This document shows, one piece after another, positions 18,164 through 27,588 of a DNA stretch of 64,000 nt. Positions within the stretch are counted from its first letter, which is position 1, and the number at the start of each line of letters is the position of its first letter. The notes beneath the pieces are model-generated. The model searched no databases. It was given only the letters and a program-made list of their open reading frames with translations, and was not told where the DNA came from. Both the position numbers and the translations under genes were made by a program. Origin of the DNA: Bacteroidota bacterium (GTDB lineage Bacteria; Bacteroidota; Bacteroidia; Bacteroidales; Bacteroidaceae); NCBI GenBank assembly GCA_023458215.1, contig JAEXAJ010000159.1, positions 97,700 to 161,699 on the forward strand. The letters run 5' to 3'.

Positions 18164-19744
18164 ATGAATAATTACGTACTGATCGTTTTATTACTTTTGT
18201 TAGGTAGTGGCAGAGGTATTGCGCAAGATAAGAAGACATGGGGCAATTGGACTCACTGGGGGGAGCAGAAAGACGGAACTTATCTGAACCCGATTATTCC
18301 GTCCGATTATAGCGATATCGACTGCATCCGTGTGGGCGATGATTATTATGCTATCTCTTCCACCTTCCAGTTTTCGCCGGGAATGACTCTCTTGCACTCC
18401 AAAGATCTTGTGAACTGGAGGATTTGCGGGAACATCATAGACGATCTGACTCAGATAGGTCCCGAACTGAACTGGGATCGCATGAACCGTTATGGCAAAG
18501 GAGTATGGGCAGGTACACTGAGATATCATAACGAACGTTTCTATCTGTTTTTCGGCACTCCCGATGAAGGTTACTTTATGACTTCTTCCCCTCAACCCGA
18601 AGGGCCGTGGGAGCCATTGACGCCTCTTCTTCGGGAAGCAGGGTGGGACGATTGTTCCGCTATGTGGGACGAAGAGGGGAAGGCCTGTTTCATAGGTACT
18701 CATTTTGCCGATGGCTATAAAACATATCTCTTTAAAATGTCCGGAGACGGAAAGAAGATAGACCGTAAATCTGCCAAACTGGTGAACAGCGGAAGTGGAC
18801 GCGAGGCCAATAAAATGATCAAAGTAGGCGATTGGTACTACCTCATCTTCAGCGAACATAAATCAGATAAAGGTCGTTACGTCATGGCAAAGCGCTCGAA
18901 GAAGATGATGGGACCTTACAAAGAAGAACGGCAGCTAGCTTTGCCCGGTCGCGAAGCCATGGAGCCCAATCAGGGAGGTATCGTTCAAGGAAAAGACAAC
19001 AACTGGTATTTCTTTACTCATCACGGGACAGGCGACTGGAGCGGACGTATTGCAAGCCTCCTGCCTGTGATCTGGATAGACGGCTGGCCCATTATAGGTG
19101 AAGTTCTGCCGGAGAATATCGGGACGATGAAGTGGAGAGGAAGCATGCCTTTCAGCATCCCTGAAAAATTCCATATACAACGGAGTGACGATTTCGACAC
19201 CGATAAACTTTCTGTGCAATGGCAATGGAACTATCAGCCGCGTGCAGATAAGTTTTCATTAACTGAGAGACCGGGATGGATACGTCTGAAGGCCTTTACT
19301 CCTATAAAGGCGAATGAATTGCTGTCTGCCGGAAATACACTTACCCAACGCTGTTTTAGAGTTACCAATAGTGATGTGGTTATCAAAGCGGATATTTCGA
19401 ATATGGCAGACGGACAAAAGAGCGGACTTTGCCACTTCTCTTCCCAACATGCAGCTATCGGAGTTGTGAAGGACGGTGGAATTTGCTATCTTGAATATAG
19501 AAAGAACGGTAACGTGATAAGAGGTTCCCGAATCGATGCATCCTATATATGGCTGCGTTCTCAATGGGGATTGGATGGCAACTCCCGTTTCTCTTACAGC
19601 CTTGATGGTGACCGTTATCAGCCTTTCGGTGAACCTTATCAACTGGTATGGGGAAATTACCGAGGCGACCGCTTAGGCATTTATTGCTTTAACGACAAGG
19701 CAGAAAGCGGATTTGTGGACATTGATTATTTTCACTATCGCTAA
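18164..19744 (+). CDS. GH43-family beta-xylosidase/arabinofuranosidase
   Basis: 526 residues from the ATG at 18164, which gives a clean signal peptide; an earlier in-frame start at 18125 would overlap the previous gene. The propeller has the triad as Asp in SDIDCIRVGDDYY, Asp in WDDCSAM and Glu in SGREANK. The C-terminal third is the beta-sandwich (DUF1349/GH43 C2-like) usual in larger xylosidase/arabinofuranosidase subfamilies such as GH43_12. It is the last gene of the operon and is followed by a strong terminator hairpin. Confidence 0.86.
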   Translation: MNNYVLIVLLLLLGSGRGIAQDKKTWGNWTHWGEQKDGTYLNPIIPSDYSDIDCIRVGDDYYAISSTFQFSPGMTLLHSKDLVNWRICGNIIDDLTQIGPELNWDRMNRYGKGVWAGTLRYHNERFYLFFGTPDEGYFMTSSPQPEGPWEPLTPLLREAGWDDCSAMWDEEGKACFIGTHFADGYKTYLFKMSGDGKKIDRKSAKLVNSGSGREANKMIKVGDWYYLIFSEHKSDKGRYVMAKRSKKMMGPYKEERQLALPGREAMEPNQGGIVQGKDNNWYFFTHHGTGDWSGRIASLLPVIWIDGWPIIGEVLPENIGTMKWRGSMPFSIPEKFHIQRSDDFDTDKLSVQWQWNYQPRADKFSLTERPGWIRLKAFTPIKANELLSAGNTLTQRCFRVTNSDVVIKADISNMADGQKSGLCHFSSQHAAIGVVKDGGICYLEYRKNGNVIRGSRIDASYIWLRSQWGLDGNSRFSYSLDGDRYQPFGEPYQLVWGNYRGDRLGIYCFNDKAESGFVDIDYFHYR

Positions 19745-19860
19745 TCTCCTGCAAGTATCATACATCTAAAGTCCGTGCTATAGTGTTTATTTTCTACATT
19801 AATCTTTTTGAGATTTTATGTTTTGACAAACGTATGGATCCCGAGTCTTTTTTTAATAAG

Positions 19861-19900
19861 ACAAACAAGTCGGCCGCATGCAATCAGCCGACTTGTTTGT
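19861..19900. terminator. Bidirectional terminator between convergent genes
   Basis: ACAAACAAGTCGGC (19861-19874) and its exact complement at 19887-19900 give a perfect 14-bp stem with a 12-base loop. It lies 116 bases after the GH43 stop and 7 bases from the GH84 stop on the other strand, so it can end both transcripts. Confidence 0.8.
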
Positions 19901-19907
19901 AGTTATT

Positions 19908-22460
19908 TTAAAAGATGATTTCGAATATCTCTACTGTTCCATCAATTTGTACTTTCTTTGTTCCCTTTGCAAAATCTACTTTTATGAAAGGAGTGTCTAT
20001 CGTAGTTTCTGCCAACAGTTTATTGTCAGAAGCATATTGAAGCAGTTTCAAAGGTTGTTTTGATGAATTTGGTTTAAGTAGCAAAGTGCATCCTGAAACA
20101 TTTTCGGGAAGCGTAAAGGATAAGATACCCTTGTTAATGTATGAAGTAAACGGATTTTTATCAAATGCAAAAAGAGCTTTTCCTAAATCATTAGCTTCGA
20201 TTTGAAAGTTCAGTTTCTCTACTTTTATAGGATTTATTTCAAATGAGCGGATAGCAGCCCAGTTGCTTTTTGTTGAAGGAAGTTTCTTTAGTCGAACATA
20301 CCTCGCCTTCACAGGGGCTCCGCTCCAGTTTATGACATATTGTTGCCTCAGACTATCGGTAAGGGCGGTCCAACTTTTTGCGTCTTCTGCATATTCTACT
20401 AGGGCGTTGTCGAAGTAATCTACATCGTCAACCGAATTTCTACCTTGCAGAATCGATACTTCGGAAACTTCTTTTGTATTGCCAAGATCCACGCCAATCC
20501 AGCTTTCATTGTTTTGCGAAGTGCCCGAGGTGTAGAATGTGGTAGAGTCATTGTCGAACATCAGCTTGCTTTGAATGGTGCTAAGATTCTCGAATGATCC
20601 GATTGCTCTGTAAGAAAGCGGAAGTTTCCCGGTAAGTTTGATGTAGAACTTTCTTAATAAATCATCCATTGTGTTTTCGTAGAACGATTGCATTTTCAGG
20701 GTGCCGGACTTGTGGGCATTGAATGCTTTGCGGTCTTCCTCGGTCATCAGACTATTGACGTATGCGGTCCAAAATGTAGGTTCGTCAGCTTTTCCATAAA
20801 GTTCTATCAAGTCCAAGGCTTGCTTTCCCCTGGTACCTAGTTTGCCAAACTCTGTGAGCCAGGGACGTAGTTCGTTGAGGAGTATCTTGTTTGCGCATTT
20901 CTCTTCCATCTCTGCGGGAGTTTTTTCTATTTTATCAAACTCTCTTTGCAGGTTATCGAATTGTTCTTGAGTGTAGTTGTCAATTCTGAATGTTTCTGTT
21001 TCCCACGATTCGTCTCTACGGTATCCGGTTTCTGTATCACACGAATGAATGGCAAAAGTCCTGTAAGCTTCTTTTGCTTCGGGGGTGAGTTCGGCTATGC
21101 CACGTTCCCAGTTATCGATAGCATTATATCCCCTTATGTTCCAGGCATAATCGGCTACACCGTAAAGTGCCAGTTTGGAGGCTTCGCCGTGTTCCATCGG
21201 ATTGCTGATTAATCCGCAAAGGTCGTTTGAGGTAAGCGAGGTGTCAAGCCCATAAGCGGGACCTTGCATGATAATATGGCGGGCATAGTCGGTAACGGGG
21301 AAGTTCCACCAATAGAGTGCGGGGCGTTTGATACGGGAGTTTACCCAATCCATTGTTTCTTTGGTGAGATCGCTGCACACAACGTCGCCTGTCCAGAATA
21401 CATTGATTGAAGGGTCTAAAGTGTTGCCATAAATGCTTAGGCTTCCTTGCGGAGTGGGGTTTGCCCATAACTTCGAGTAGTCTGTGGGACAAACTATGAG
21501 AGGGGTTACGTCCCCTTTTGTTTTCACAAAATCTTCGTTCAATCTGTTCAGTAATTCAGTCTGTTTCACAGGGTTGGTACCTTCGCCATCAATGTCGTCA
21601 AAGAAAATGGCGAACGAACGTACACCGAGGTCGTACATCAGGTTGAATTTGTGAACAAGATTGTTGTAATCGGTATCATTCCACTTGATGTCCTGTCCCG
21701 GATGAATGGCCCATACAAAGTCTACCCGGTTACGATTACAGGCAGTCACCAGTTCTTTGATGCTTTCGGCTTCTTTTTCCGGATAGGGCAGTCGCCAGTT
21801 GGGACAACTGTGGTATGGGTCATCTTTAGGACCATACAAGTAATAATTCATTTTGAATTGACCGTAAAAGTCAATGAGTGATAGCCGTACCTGGTGTGAC
21901 CAAGGTGTGCCATAAAATCCCTCAACAACCCCTCTGTACGGAAGATCGGGATAATCATTGATTGTTAAGTGCGGTAGTTTGTTATTTGCAGAAACGGGAC
22001 TTTTCATTATTTGGCGAAGAGTCCGGATTCCGTAGAAAGCGCCTTTTTCATCATATCCGATAATGGAGATACCTTTTCCATCAATGTTGATTGAATATGC
22101 GCCTGATATGCCTTTTACTCCATATTTGAGCGAAACCTTTTTCCCAAAGTCTATTGTAAGCTTCGTGCCTCTTTTGTTAACGTTGACAAATTCCAGGTCA
22201 TTAGAAAATTTTCCTTGTATATCTTTTAGATTGATCCCTTGTGATATATCAAGTTTGCTACCCTCTGTTATTTTTATGTTATGAGGGGTTGGATTAATAA
22301 TTAATCCTTTGTGGTCAATGACTTTTCCTGGAACCCTAAGAATATCTTGAGATTCTGATCTTTGCGTGTTCAAATCAAAGTCTTGCTCTTGTGCCGTAAG
22401 ATTGCCACATGTAAATAGGGTGACCGCTAATAGGGTCAGGGTTTTCTTATAATTTATCAT
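19908..22460 (-). CDS. GH84 beta-N-acetylglucosaminidase
   Basis: 850 residues with a signal peptide (about 1-23). The N-terminal domain (about 30-165) is the alpha/beta domain found before GH84 and GH20 barrels. The barrel begins at YRGVVEGFYGTPW and carries the catalytic pair Asp288-Asp289 in FFDDIDG, which in the Bacteroides O-GlcNAcase homologue drive substrate-assisted hydrolysis. A helical domain and a discoidin-like module (about 615-740) follow. It removes beta-linked GlcNAc from glycans. It is the downstream enzyme of the double SusC/SusD cluster, separated by a 194-base gap with a large inverted repeat. Confidence 0.93.
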   Translation of the reverse strand: MINYKKTLTLLAVTLFTCGNLTAQEQDFDLNTQRSESQDILRVPGKVIDHKGLIINPTPHNIKITEGSKLDISQGINLKDIQGKFSNDLEFVNVNKRGTKLTIDFGKKVSLKYGVKGISGAYSINIDGKGISIIGYDEKGAFYGIRTLRQIMKSPVSANNKLPHLTINDYPDLPYRGVVEGFYGTPWSHQVRLSLIDFYGQFKMNYYLYGPKDDPYHSCPNWRLPYPEKEAESIKELVTACNRNRVDFVWAIHPGQDIKWNDTDYNNLVHKFNLMYDLGVRSFAIFFDDIDGEGTNPVKQTELLNRLNEDFVKTKGDVTPLIVCPTDYSKLWANPTPQGSLSIYGNTLDPSINVFWTGDVVCSDLTKETMDWVNSRIKRPALYWWNFPVTDYARHIIMQGPAYGLDTSLTSNDLCGLISNPMEHGEASKLALYGVADYAWNIRGYNAIDNWERGIAELTPEAKEAYRTFAIHSCDTETGYRRDESWETETFRIDNYTQEQFDNLQREFDKIEKTPAEMEEKCANKILLNELRPWLTEFGKLGTRGKQALDLIELYGKADEPTFWTAYVNSLMTEEDRKAFNAHKSGTLKMQSFYENTMDDLLRKFYIKLTGKLPLSYRAIGSFENLSTIQSKLMFDNDSTTFYTSGTSQNNESWIGVDLGNTKEVSEVSILQGRNSVDDVDYFDNALVEYAEDAKSWTALTDSLRQQYVINWSGAPVKARYVRLKKLPSTKSNWAAIRSFEINPIKVEKLNFQIEANDLGKALFAFDKNPFTSYINKGILSFTLPENVSGCTLLLKPNSSKQPLKLLQYASDNKLLAETTIDTPFIKVDFAKGTKKVQIDGTVEIFEIIF

Positions 22461-22506
22461 GGTGTGATAGATAAGTTTAAATGTAATTCCTAATACCTAT
22501 ATGAAA

Positions 22507-22605
22507 CATATCTCAAACATATATGCTCCATCGTTTCTTCATTTGAAATATCATAAATACGGGAAAAATATGGAGAAACAATGGAGCAAATACGAATGAG
22601 ATATG
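22507..22605. repeat. 36-bp inverted repeat between susD and GH84
   Basis: Arms 22507-22542 and 22570-22605 match at 30 of 36 positions, with uninterrupted blocks CATATCTCA, TGCTCCAT and GTTTCT, around a 27-base loop. The stem could attenuate read-through from the SusC/SusD genes into GH84. The well-kept blocks might instead be a pair of protein-binding sites. No promoter box is evident between it and the GH84 start. Confidence 0.7.
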
Positions 22606-22654
22606 CTTATTCTACCTGATTGGTTATGCCAACAGGGTAGAGGGTTTCACTGTG

Positions 22655-24346
22655 TTAGAAGTTGCCTTTGTCTGCGTTGTCCCACCACAAGTGCGTTCCA
22701 CCTTTATCTCCGGAAATTCCATTCTTGCTTGAATTTTCTTCATTCAAAAGTTTGAGTCCGGTTTCCAGACCTTTGGCATTAGCATCATAAGCTTGGCTGC
22801 TATAGATAACACGGCGTACACCTTCTGCTGTGTTTACTCCTCCATTGCTCTCATTTACAAATGCAGGGAAGAAATGCGGATAACCTGTACGACGTTGTTC
22901 TGCCCACGCTTCAGTTGATAATGGGAATAGTGCAAGAAACTTTTGGGTAATGATGCGTTCCAATTTTTGCTCGTTAGTGGCAGCTTCATCCCATTTTACT
23001 CCCAATTTATTCACTGCAGGTGTGCTAAGGGCCGGGTCAACCGGGTCTACAAAGTCTATTTGAGTGGTAGTACCATTGATATAGGCGTCAATTGCTCCAT
23101 CATCATATTTCTTTACTCCTGCATACTCACCTCTATAAGCTAATTCGTTTTCTGCGGAAACCCGAATACCTTTTTCGTATAAATCTTTCACACTTTCGGT
23201 ACCGATATTCCATCTTAACTTAGCTTCAGCCAACAAGAAGTATGACTCAGCAGCTTTCATGATCGGTAGTGGCATGGAATAAGAAGAGCCTCCGTCACCT
23301 TGAATCCAACCTGAGAAGTTACCCCAATTGTTTGGTTTAGCAGGCAGACCGCTGGCAAAACGGATGCCAAGATATTGACTATCTTTAGGTACCGTCACTG
23401 CATTATCGTTCTTATCTTTCACTTCTCCTGTATTTTTCGTCATATACAACGGCTGTCTCGGATCTTTCATTCCACTCATCAGGGTCACCAAATTGGCATT
23501 GAATCCACAATCCCCCCATGCAAACATCAGCCACATTTCATTTTCTAAGCCTTTACTTATTAAGATGTCTTTATTAACAGTAGCCAGTGTGTTGGATGCT
23601 GCTTCTGTAGCCATTGCCTTTAAATTCATGTCTGGACCGGCATCAGCCTCTCGCTTAGAGAGTCGTAAAGCCATGCGAAGCTTCATCGTATTGGCAATCT
23701 TTATCCATAGTTCGGTATCTCCGTTGCACCAACAGTCGAAGGTTTTCAACTTGGCTACCTCATCGGCACTCATGGCTTTGATATCTATCATAGCTTGGTT
23801 CAGGTCATTGAACATAGCCTTATACAAATCCTTTTGGCTATCGAATTCGTAGTATGCTTCGTTCTTATTCTGAAGGATGGAGCTATAGGGTAGCGGCCCG
23901 TAAGTATCCGTTGTCATCAGAGTTCCGTAGGCCTGTACAATGCGCATTACACCTGCTAGACCTTTGTTACCGTCTACATCGCATTGAGCAATGATGCGGC
24001 GTGTATTATTAAAGATATGCAAGTAGTAATTTTCGTACATACCACCACTGTGTCCTCTATTTTCACCCATGTCTCCGTTCGTGAAGTTTCCGTTAGGAGT
24101 CATGAAATATCCGCCGTAAAGGTCAATTGTTAAGTTAGTCCAGAACTGGAACATGTTTTGCTGCGGCGGGTAGCAGTAAGTCATTGGCTCGGTACACTGT
24201 GCCGAGAAGGGCAAGTCTGCCGGATTCACCTGAATGTTGCTGGTGTTCAGACTTTCAAAGTTATCCGTACATGAGGTGATGACATTCGCTCCGAAAGCAG
24301 CAAATGCAGTCAATAAGGTGTATTTTAAAATAATTGTTGGTTTCAT
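22655..24346 (-). CDS. SusD/RagB-family glycan-binding lipoprotein (second pair)
   Basis: 563 residues with a lipoprotein signal ending at Cys26 (VITSCTD). The sequence follows the SusD-like_2 pattern: the N-terminal FQFWTNLTIDLYGGYF segment, TPR-like helices, and the C-terminal AWAEQRRTGYPHFFP and GGTHLWWDNADKGNF motifs. It sits on the outer surface as the lid of its SusC partner, whose gene precedes it by 11 bases. It is a paralogue of the SusD at 27589-29229, sharing motifs but diverged throughout. The ligand is inferred from GH84 and GH20 nearby as GlcNAc-containing glycan. Confidence 0.93.
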   Translation of the reverse strand: MKPTIILKYTLLTAFAAFGANVITSCTDNFESLNTSNIQVNPADLPFSAQCTEPMTYCYPPQQNMFQFWTNLTIDLYGGYFMTPNGNFTNGDMGENRGHSGGMYENYYLHIFNNTRRIIAQCDVDGNKGLAGVMRIVQAYGTLMTTDTYGPLPYSSILQNKNEAYYEFDSQKDLYKAMFNDLNQAMIDIKAMSADEVAKLKTFDCWCNGDTELWIKIANTMKLRMALRLSKREADAGPDMNLKAMATEAASNTLATVNKDILISKGLENEMWLMFAWGDCGFNANLVTLMSGMKDPRQPLYMTKNTGEVKDKNDNAVTVPKDSQYLGIRFASGLPAKPNNWGNFSGWIQGDGGSSYSMPLPIMKAAESYFLLAEAKLRWNIGTESVKDLYEKGIRVSAENELAYRGEYAGVKKYDDGAIDAYINGTTTQIDFVDPVDPALSTPAVNKLGVKWDEAATNEQKLERIITQKFLALFPLSTEAWAEQRRTGYPHFFPAFVNESNGGVNTAEGVRRVIYSSQAYDANAKGLETGLKLLNEENSSKNGISGDKGGTHLWWDNADKGNF

Positions 24347-24357
24347 TATCGTAGGTA

Positions 24358-27300
24358 TTAGAAGTTAAGTTTTAAATTCAATCCAAAACTGCGTGCGGTA
24401 GGTAAGGCAAACATATCAGCGCCTTGCATACCATTGGTGATACCTGCTGATACATCCGGGTCCATAGGAGCGTCTTTGTAGAAGAAGAACAAATTGCGTC
24501 CGATGAGGGCGGCAGTCAAATTCTTACCAAATCCGAACAGGTTGCGGAATGTATAACCGAAAGTCATTTCACGCAAACGAATGTTGGTGGCATTGTAAAC
24601 GTAGTTTTCAACGGCGTATGGACTATTGAAGTTGTTATTACCTGTGGTGCGATAATACTTATCAGCATCAAATTTTACACCGTCTATGGTTACACCTCCG
24701 GCATCTCGTGCATCGCCCGAGCGTTTGGAAACTCCCCAACCATCTAATGCGGCTTCGGTCATGGCAAGGACTTTTCCTCCCAATTTGGCGTCAATCAAGA
24801 ATGATAGGGTAAAATCTTTGTAGCGGAAAGTATTGTTCCAACCCATATTGACTTTGGCATTCATGTTGCCTGCATAGTTGAGCTCTTCATTGGAGTCACC
24901 GCTGACGATGGGTTCTCCATTCTCATTTTGCAAAGGCTTTCCGTTGTCATCGCGCATGATGTGGCGTACATACAAATCACCGTATTCTCCACCTTTTTTC
25001 AAAATAACTTTGGCACCGCCGAAGTCAGTTAATGTCAATCCGTTTGGAAGATCGTCCACCAATTTCACTATCTCATTTTTATTGTAAGCGAAATTGAGGT
25101 TGGTGCTCCAGCTGAAGTTGTCTGTAAACTGTTCAAACCATCCGGCTGTAACTTCAACACCCTGATTCTGTACATCTCCTGCATTCACATAGCGGTTTCT
25201 TAAACCCGATTCGTAAGGAGCAGCAATGGTGAAGAACTGGTTCTTAGTATTTGTCTTATAATACGTAATACCTAGGTTGAATCTGTTTTGGAAGAACGTT
25301 CCGTCAAAACCGATTTCCAAAGAATTGGTCTTTTCCGGTTTTAAGGTTCTGAATGGCGCTTTGTCAGGAGGAGTGATGGCACCTTGAGAGCCCAGACTAT
25401 ATAATAGATTGGTTACATAAACAGGCACATCGTTACCTACAATGGAGTAGCTTGCACGGAATTTGAACAAGTCGACATTTTTGCCCATGTTGATGAACTT
25501 GTTAAGAAGGGCACTCACACCTACCGATGGATAGAAGAAAGAAACGCTTTCTGTGTAAGCCAAGGCTGAAGACCAGTCATTACGTGCGGTTAAGTCGAGG
25601 AACAGACCATCATGATAGCCAACTTGTGCAGTGGCGAATACGGAATTCAATCGTTTATTGGTCATCCAATTGTCGTCTTTGCTTACGGACGACATATTAC
25701 CGTAGTAATTGTTGGGAGTAAAGATATTGGGGTAATAGATATTACCGGCACCCGGTTTGGTAAATATAGAGCCTTCACCCCAAAGGTCAACATGTGAAGT
25801 CTTGGTTTTTGTAAAGCTCGAACCGGCAGTTGCTGAAAGTGATATTTCATTGAACTTATGATTGTAGCTAACCAGAAAGTCACCGTAAAGTTGTTCGCTG
25901 AAGTAGCGGTTGTCCTTCATACGTCCCATTGGATATAAGTTACCTACACTGGAGGCGTATGCATTGTGTACGAAATGTTCTTCACCACGTTCGTAACGCA
26001 TACGGCCTTGGATGTTCAAGTCGGGAGTGATATCCCATTTGATGTTGCCTCCGAACTCATAACGGTTACGGTCACTTACAGGAGTTTGTCGGTTCAACAT
26101 CCAATAGGGGTTGCCGAACTGTTGTTGCTTTACATTCGTCCAGTTTTGTACATAACATGCACGTTCGTTGTCATAAACTTCAAACTTGTCTTTGTAGCCA
26201 TTCCAGTCTTCACCTCTTGGGAAGAGATATGCACCGGTCAGCGGATTCCACAAATAACCCGAGGCGGGCTGATTGGCAATGTGCTGATTGGTAAATTTAG
26301 ATGAGAAGTCCACATGGATGGTTTTCAGTACATTGAAGCCTACTTTTGCATTCAGGTTATGGCTGCGATAATCATTTTCCGGTGTCACACCTTTAGAATA
26401 GACGTTGGCATAAGAGAAATAAGCCTGAATGTTTTCGTTACCGCCACTCAAAGCAATAGAGTTATTGGTAGTAAGACCTGTACGGAAAAATTCTTTTGCG
26501 TAATTGGGTGCTTTCTTGCTCAGTTTTTCTCCCCAGCTGAAAGTACCGTTGTCGCTCATACCGTATGTGTTTTGGAACTCAGGCAGTATCATCGGGTTTT
26601 CCATGGTTGTGTTGCTCGATACATTGATAGCTACCTTGCCCGATTGTGCCGATTTGGTGGTAATCATGATAGCACCGTTCGCCGCTACCGCACCGTAAAG
26701 AGCTGCTGCCGACGGACCTTTCAGCAAGGTCATCTGTGCAATGTCATCCGGATTAATACCTGACATGGCATCGCCACCGTCACGCTGGCCTCCATAGTTG
26801 CTATCTACTTGTGAATTTGTAATGTTCATCATCATCGGAACACCGTCTACTACAACAAGAGGCTGGTTGTTACCACTGATTGACTTGTTTCCACGGAACA
26901 GGATTTTAGAAGAACCACCTGCACCTGTAGAGTTCGGAGTAATGGACAAACCGGCACTTTTACCTTGCAGGGAGTTAATCATGTTGATGCTTTTAATGTC
27001 GTTTACATCTTTACCGCCAACTGTCTGTGCCGAGTAAGTCAGTGTCTCAGATTGCCTCTTGATACCCATAGCGGTAACTACAACCTCACCTAAAATTTCA
27101 GAATCATCCTCCAGTATTACATTGAAAGAAGTTCGGTTCTTTACCGGAATGTTCTGTGTCTTATATCCTATATAGGATATGACGATAGTAGCATCTTTGG
27201 GAACACCATTCAGTAAAAAGGCACCGTCCAAATCAGTGATTACTCCATTGGTAGTACCCTTAACCAAAACATTGGCTCCAATAATGGGATTTCCTTGTGA

Positions 27301-27486
27301 ATCTTTGACTAAGCCTTTGATGGTAGAATTTTGTTGGACAACATTTACAGCAACGCTTTCTGTTGCCGTCCCATCGGCATACATTGGAGATACCGACATT
27401 GATAGACAAAATAAGAGCGCTCCGCTCTTCAGCAAAGGTAACCATTTGAAAGATCCCTTTACACTTTCGTTTAAATGTTTTTTCAT
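24358..27486 (-). CDS. SusC-family TonB-dependent transporter (second pair, no STN domain)
   Basis: 1042 residues with a signal peptide (about 1-38). A carboxypeptidase-regulatory-like domain (IKGLVKDSQGNPIIGANVLVK..., about 55-130), a TonB-box-like stretch (GEVVVTAMG), the plug (about 140-255) and a 22-strand barrel ending in LKLNF follow in order. It imports oligosaccharides across the outer membrane with TonB energy. Unlike the SusC upstream it lacks the STN domain, so it cannot signal to FecR. The 102-base gap to the upstream SusD has no clear promoter, so it probably belongs to the same operon. Confidence 0.95.
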   Translation of the reverse strand: MKKHLNESVKGSFKWLPLLKSGALLFCLSMSVSPMYADGTATESVAVNVVQQNSTIKGLVKDSQGNPIIGANVLVKGTTNGVITDLDGAFLLNGVPKDATIVISYIGYKTQNIPVKNRTSFNVILEDDSEILGEVVVTAMGIKRQSETLTYSAQTVGGKDVNDIKSINMINSLQGKSAGLSITPNSTGAGGSSKILFRGNKSISGNNQPLVVVDGVPMMMNITNSQVDSNYGGQRDGGDAMSGINPDDIAQMTLLKGPSAAALYGAVAANGAIMITTKSAQSGKVAINVSSNTTMENPMILPEFQNTYGMSDNGTFSWGEKLSKKAPNYAKEFFRTGLTTNNSIALSGGNENIQAYFSYANVYSKGVTPENDYRSHNLNAKVGFNVLKTIHVDFSSKFTNQHIANQPASGYLWNPLTGAYLFPRGEDWNGYKDKFEVYDNERACYVQNWTNVKQQQFGNPYWMLNRQTPVSDRNRYEFGGNIKWDITPDLNIQGRMRYERGEEHFVHNAYASSVGNLYPMGRMKDNRYFSEQLYGDFLVSYNHKFNEISLSATAGSSFTKTKTSHVDLWGEGSIFTKPGAGNIYYPNIFTPNNYYGNMSSVSKDDNWMTNKRLNSVFATAQVGYHDGLFLDLTARNDWSSALAYTESVSFFYPSVGVSALLNKFINMGKNVDLFKFRASYSIVGNDVPVYVTNLLYSLGSQGAITPPDKAPFRTLKPEKTNSLEIGFDGTFFQNRFNLGITYYKTNTKNQFFTIAAPYESGLRNRYVNAGDVQNQGVEVTAGWFEQFTDNFSWSTNLNFAYNKNEIVKLVDDLPNGLTLTDFGGAKVILKKGGEYGDLYVRHIMRDDNGKPLQNENGEPIVSGDSNEELNYAGNMNAKVNMGWNNTFRYKDFTLSFLIDAKLGGKVLAMTEAALDGWGVSKRSGDARDAGGVTIDGVKFDADKYYRTTGNNNFNSPYAVENYVYNATNIRLREMTFGYTFRNLFGFGKNLTAALIGRNLFFFYKDAPMDPDVSAGITNGMQGADMFALPTARSFGLNLKLNF

Positions 27487-27588
27487 AACATATTACATTA
27501 GGTTTAATTACGAGCAAAGCTTCAGACCTTGCTTCCTAAGTAATACAGATGATGATGAGAACGTACTAAACGGAGTATCTACTTTTTT

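Noticed and set aside
18200..18859. 219-codon antisense frame in the second GH43 gene
   Set aside because: Fully inside a well-supported glycosidase gene, without promoter or recognisable protein features.
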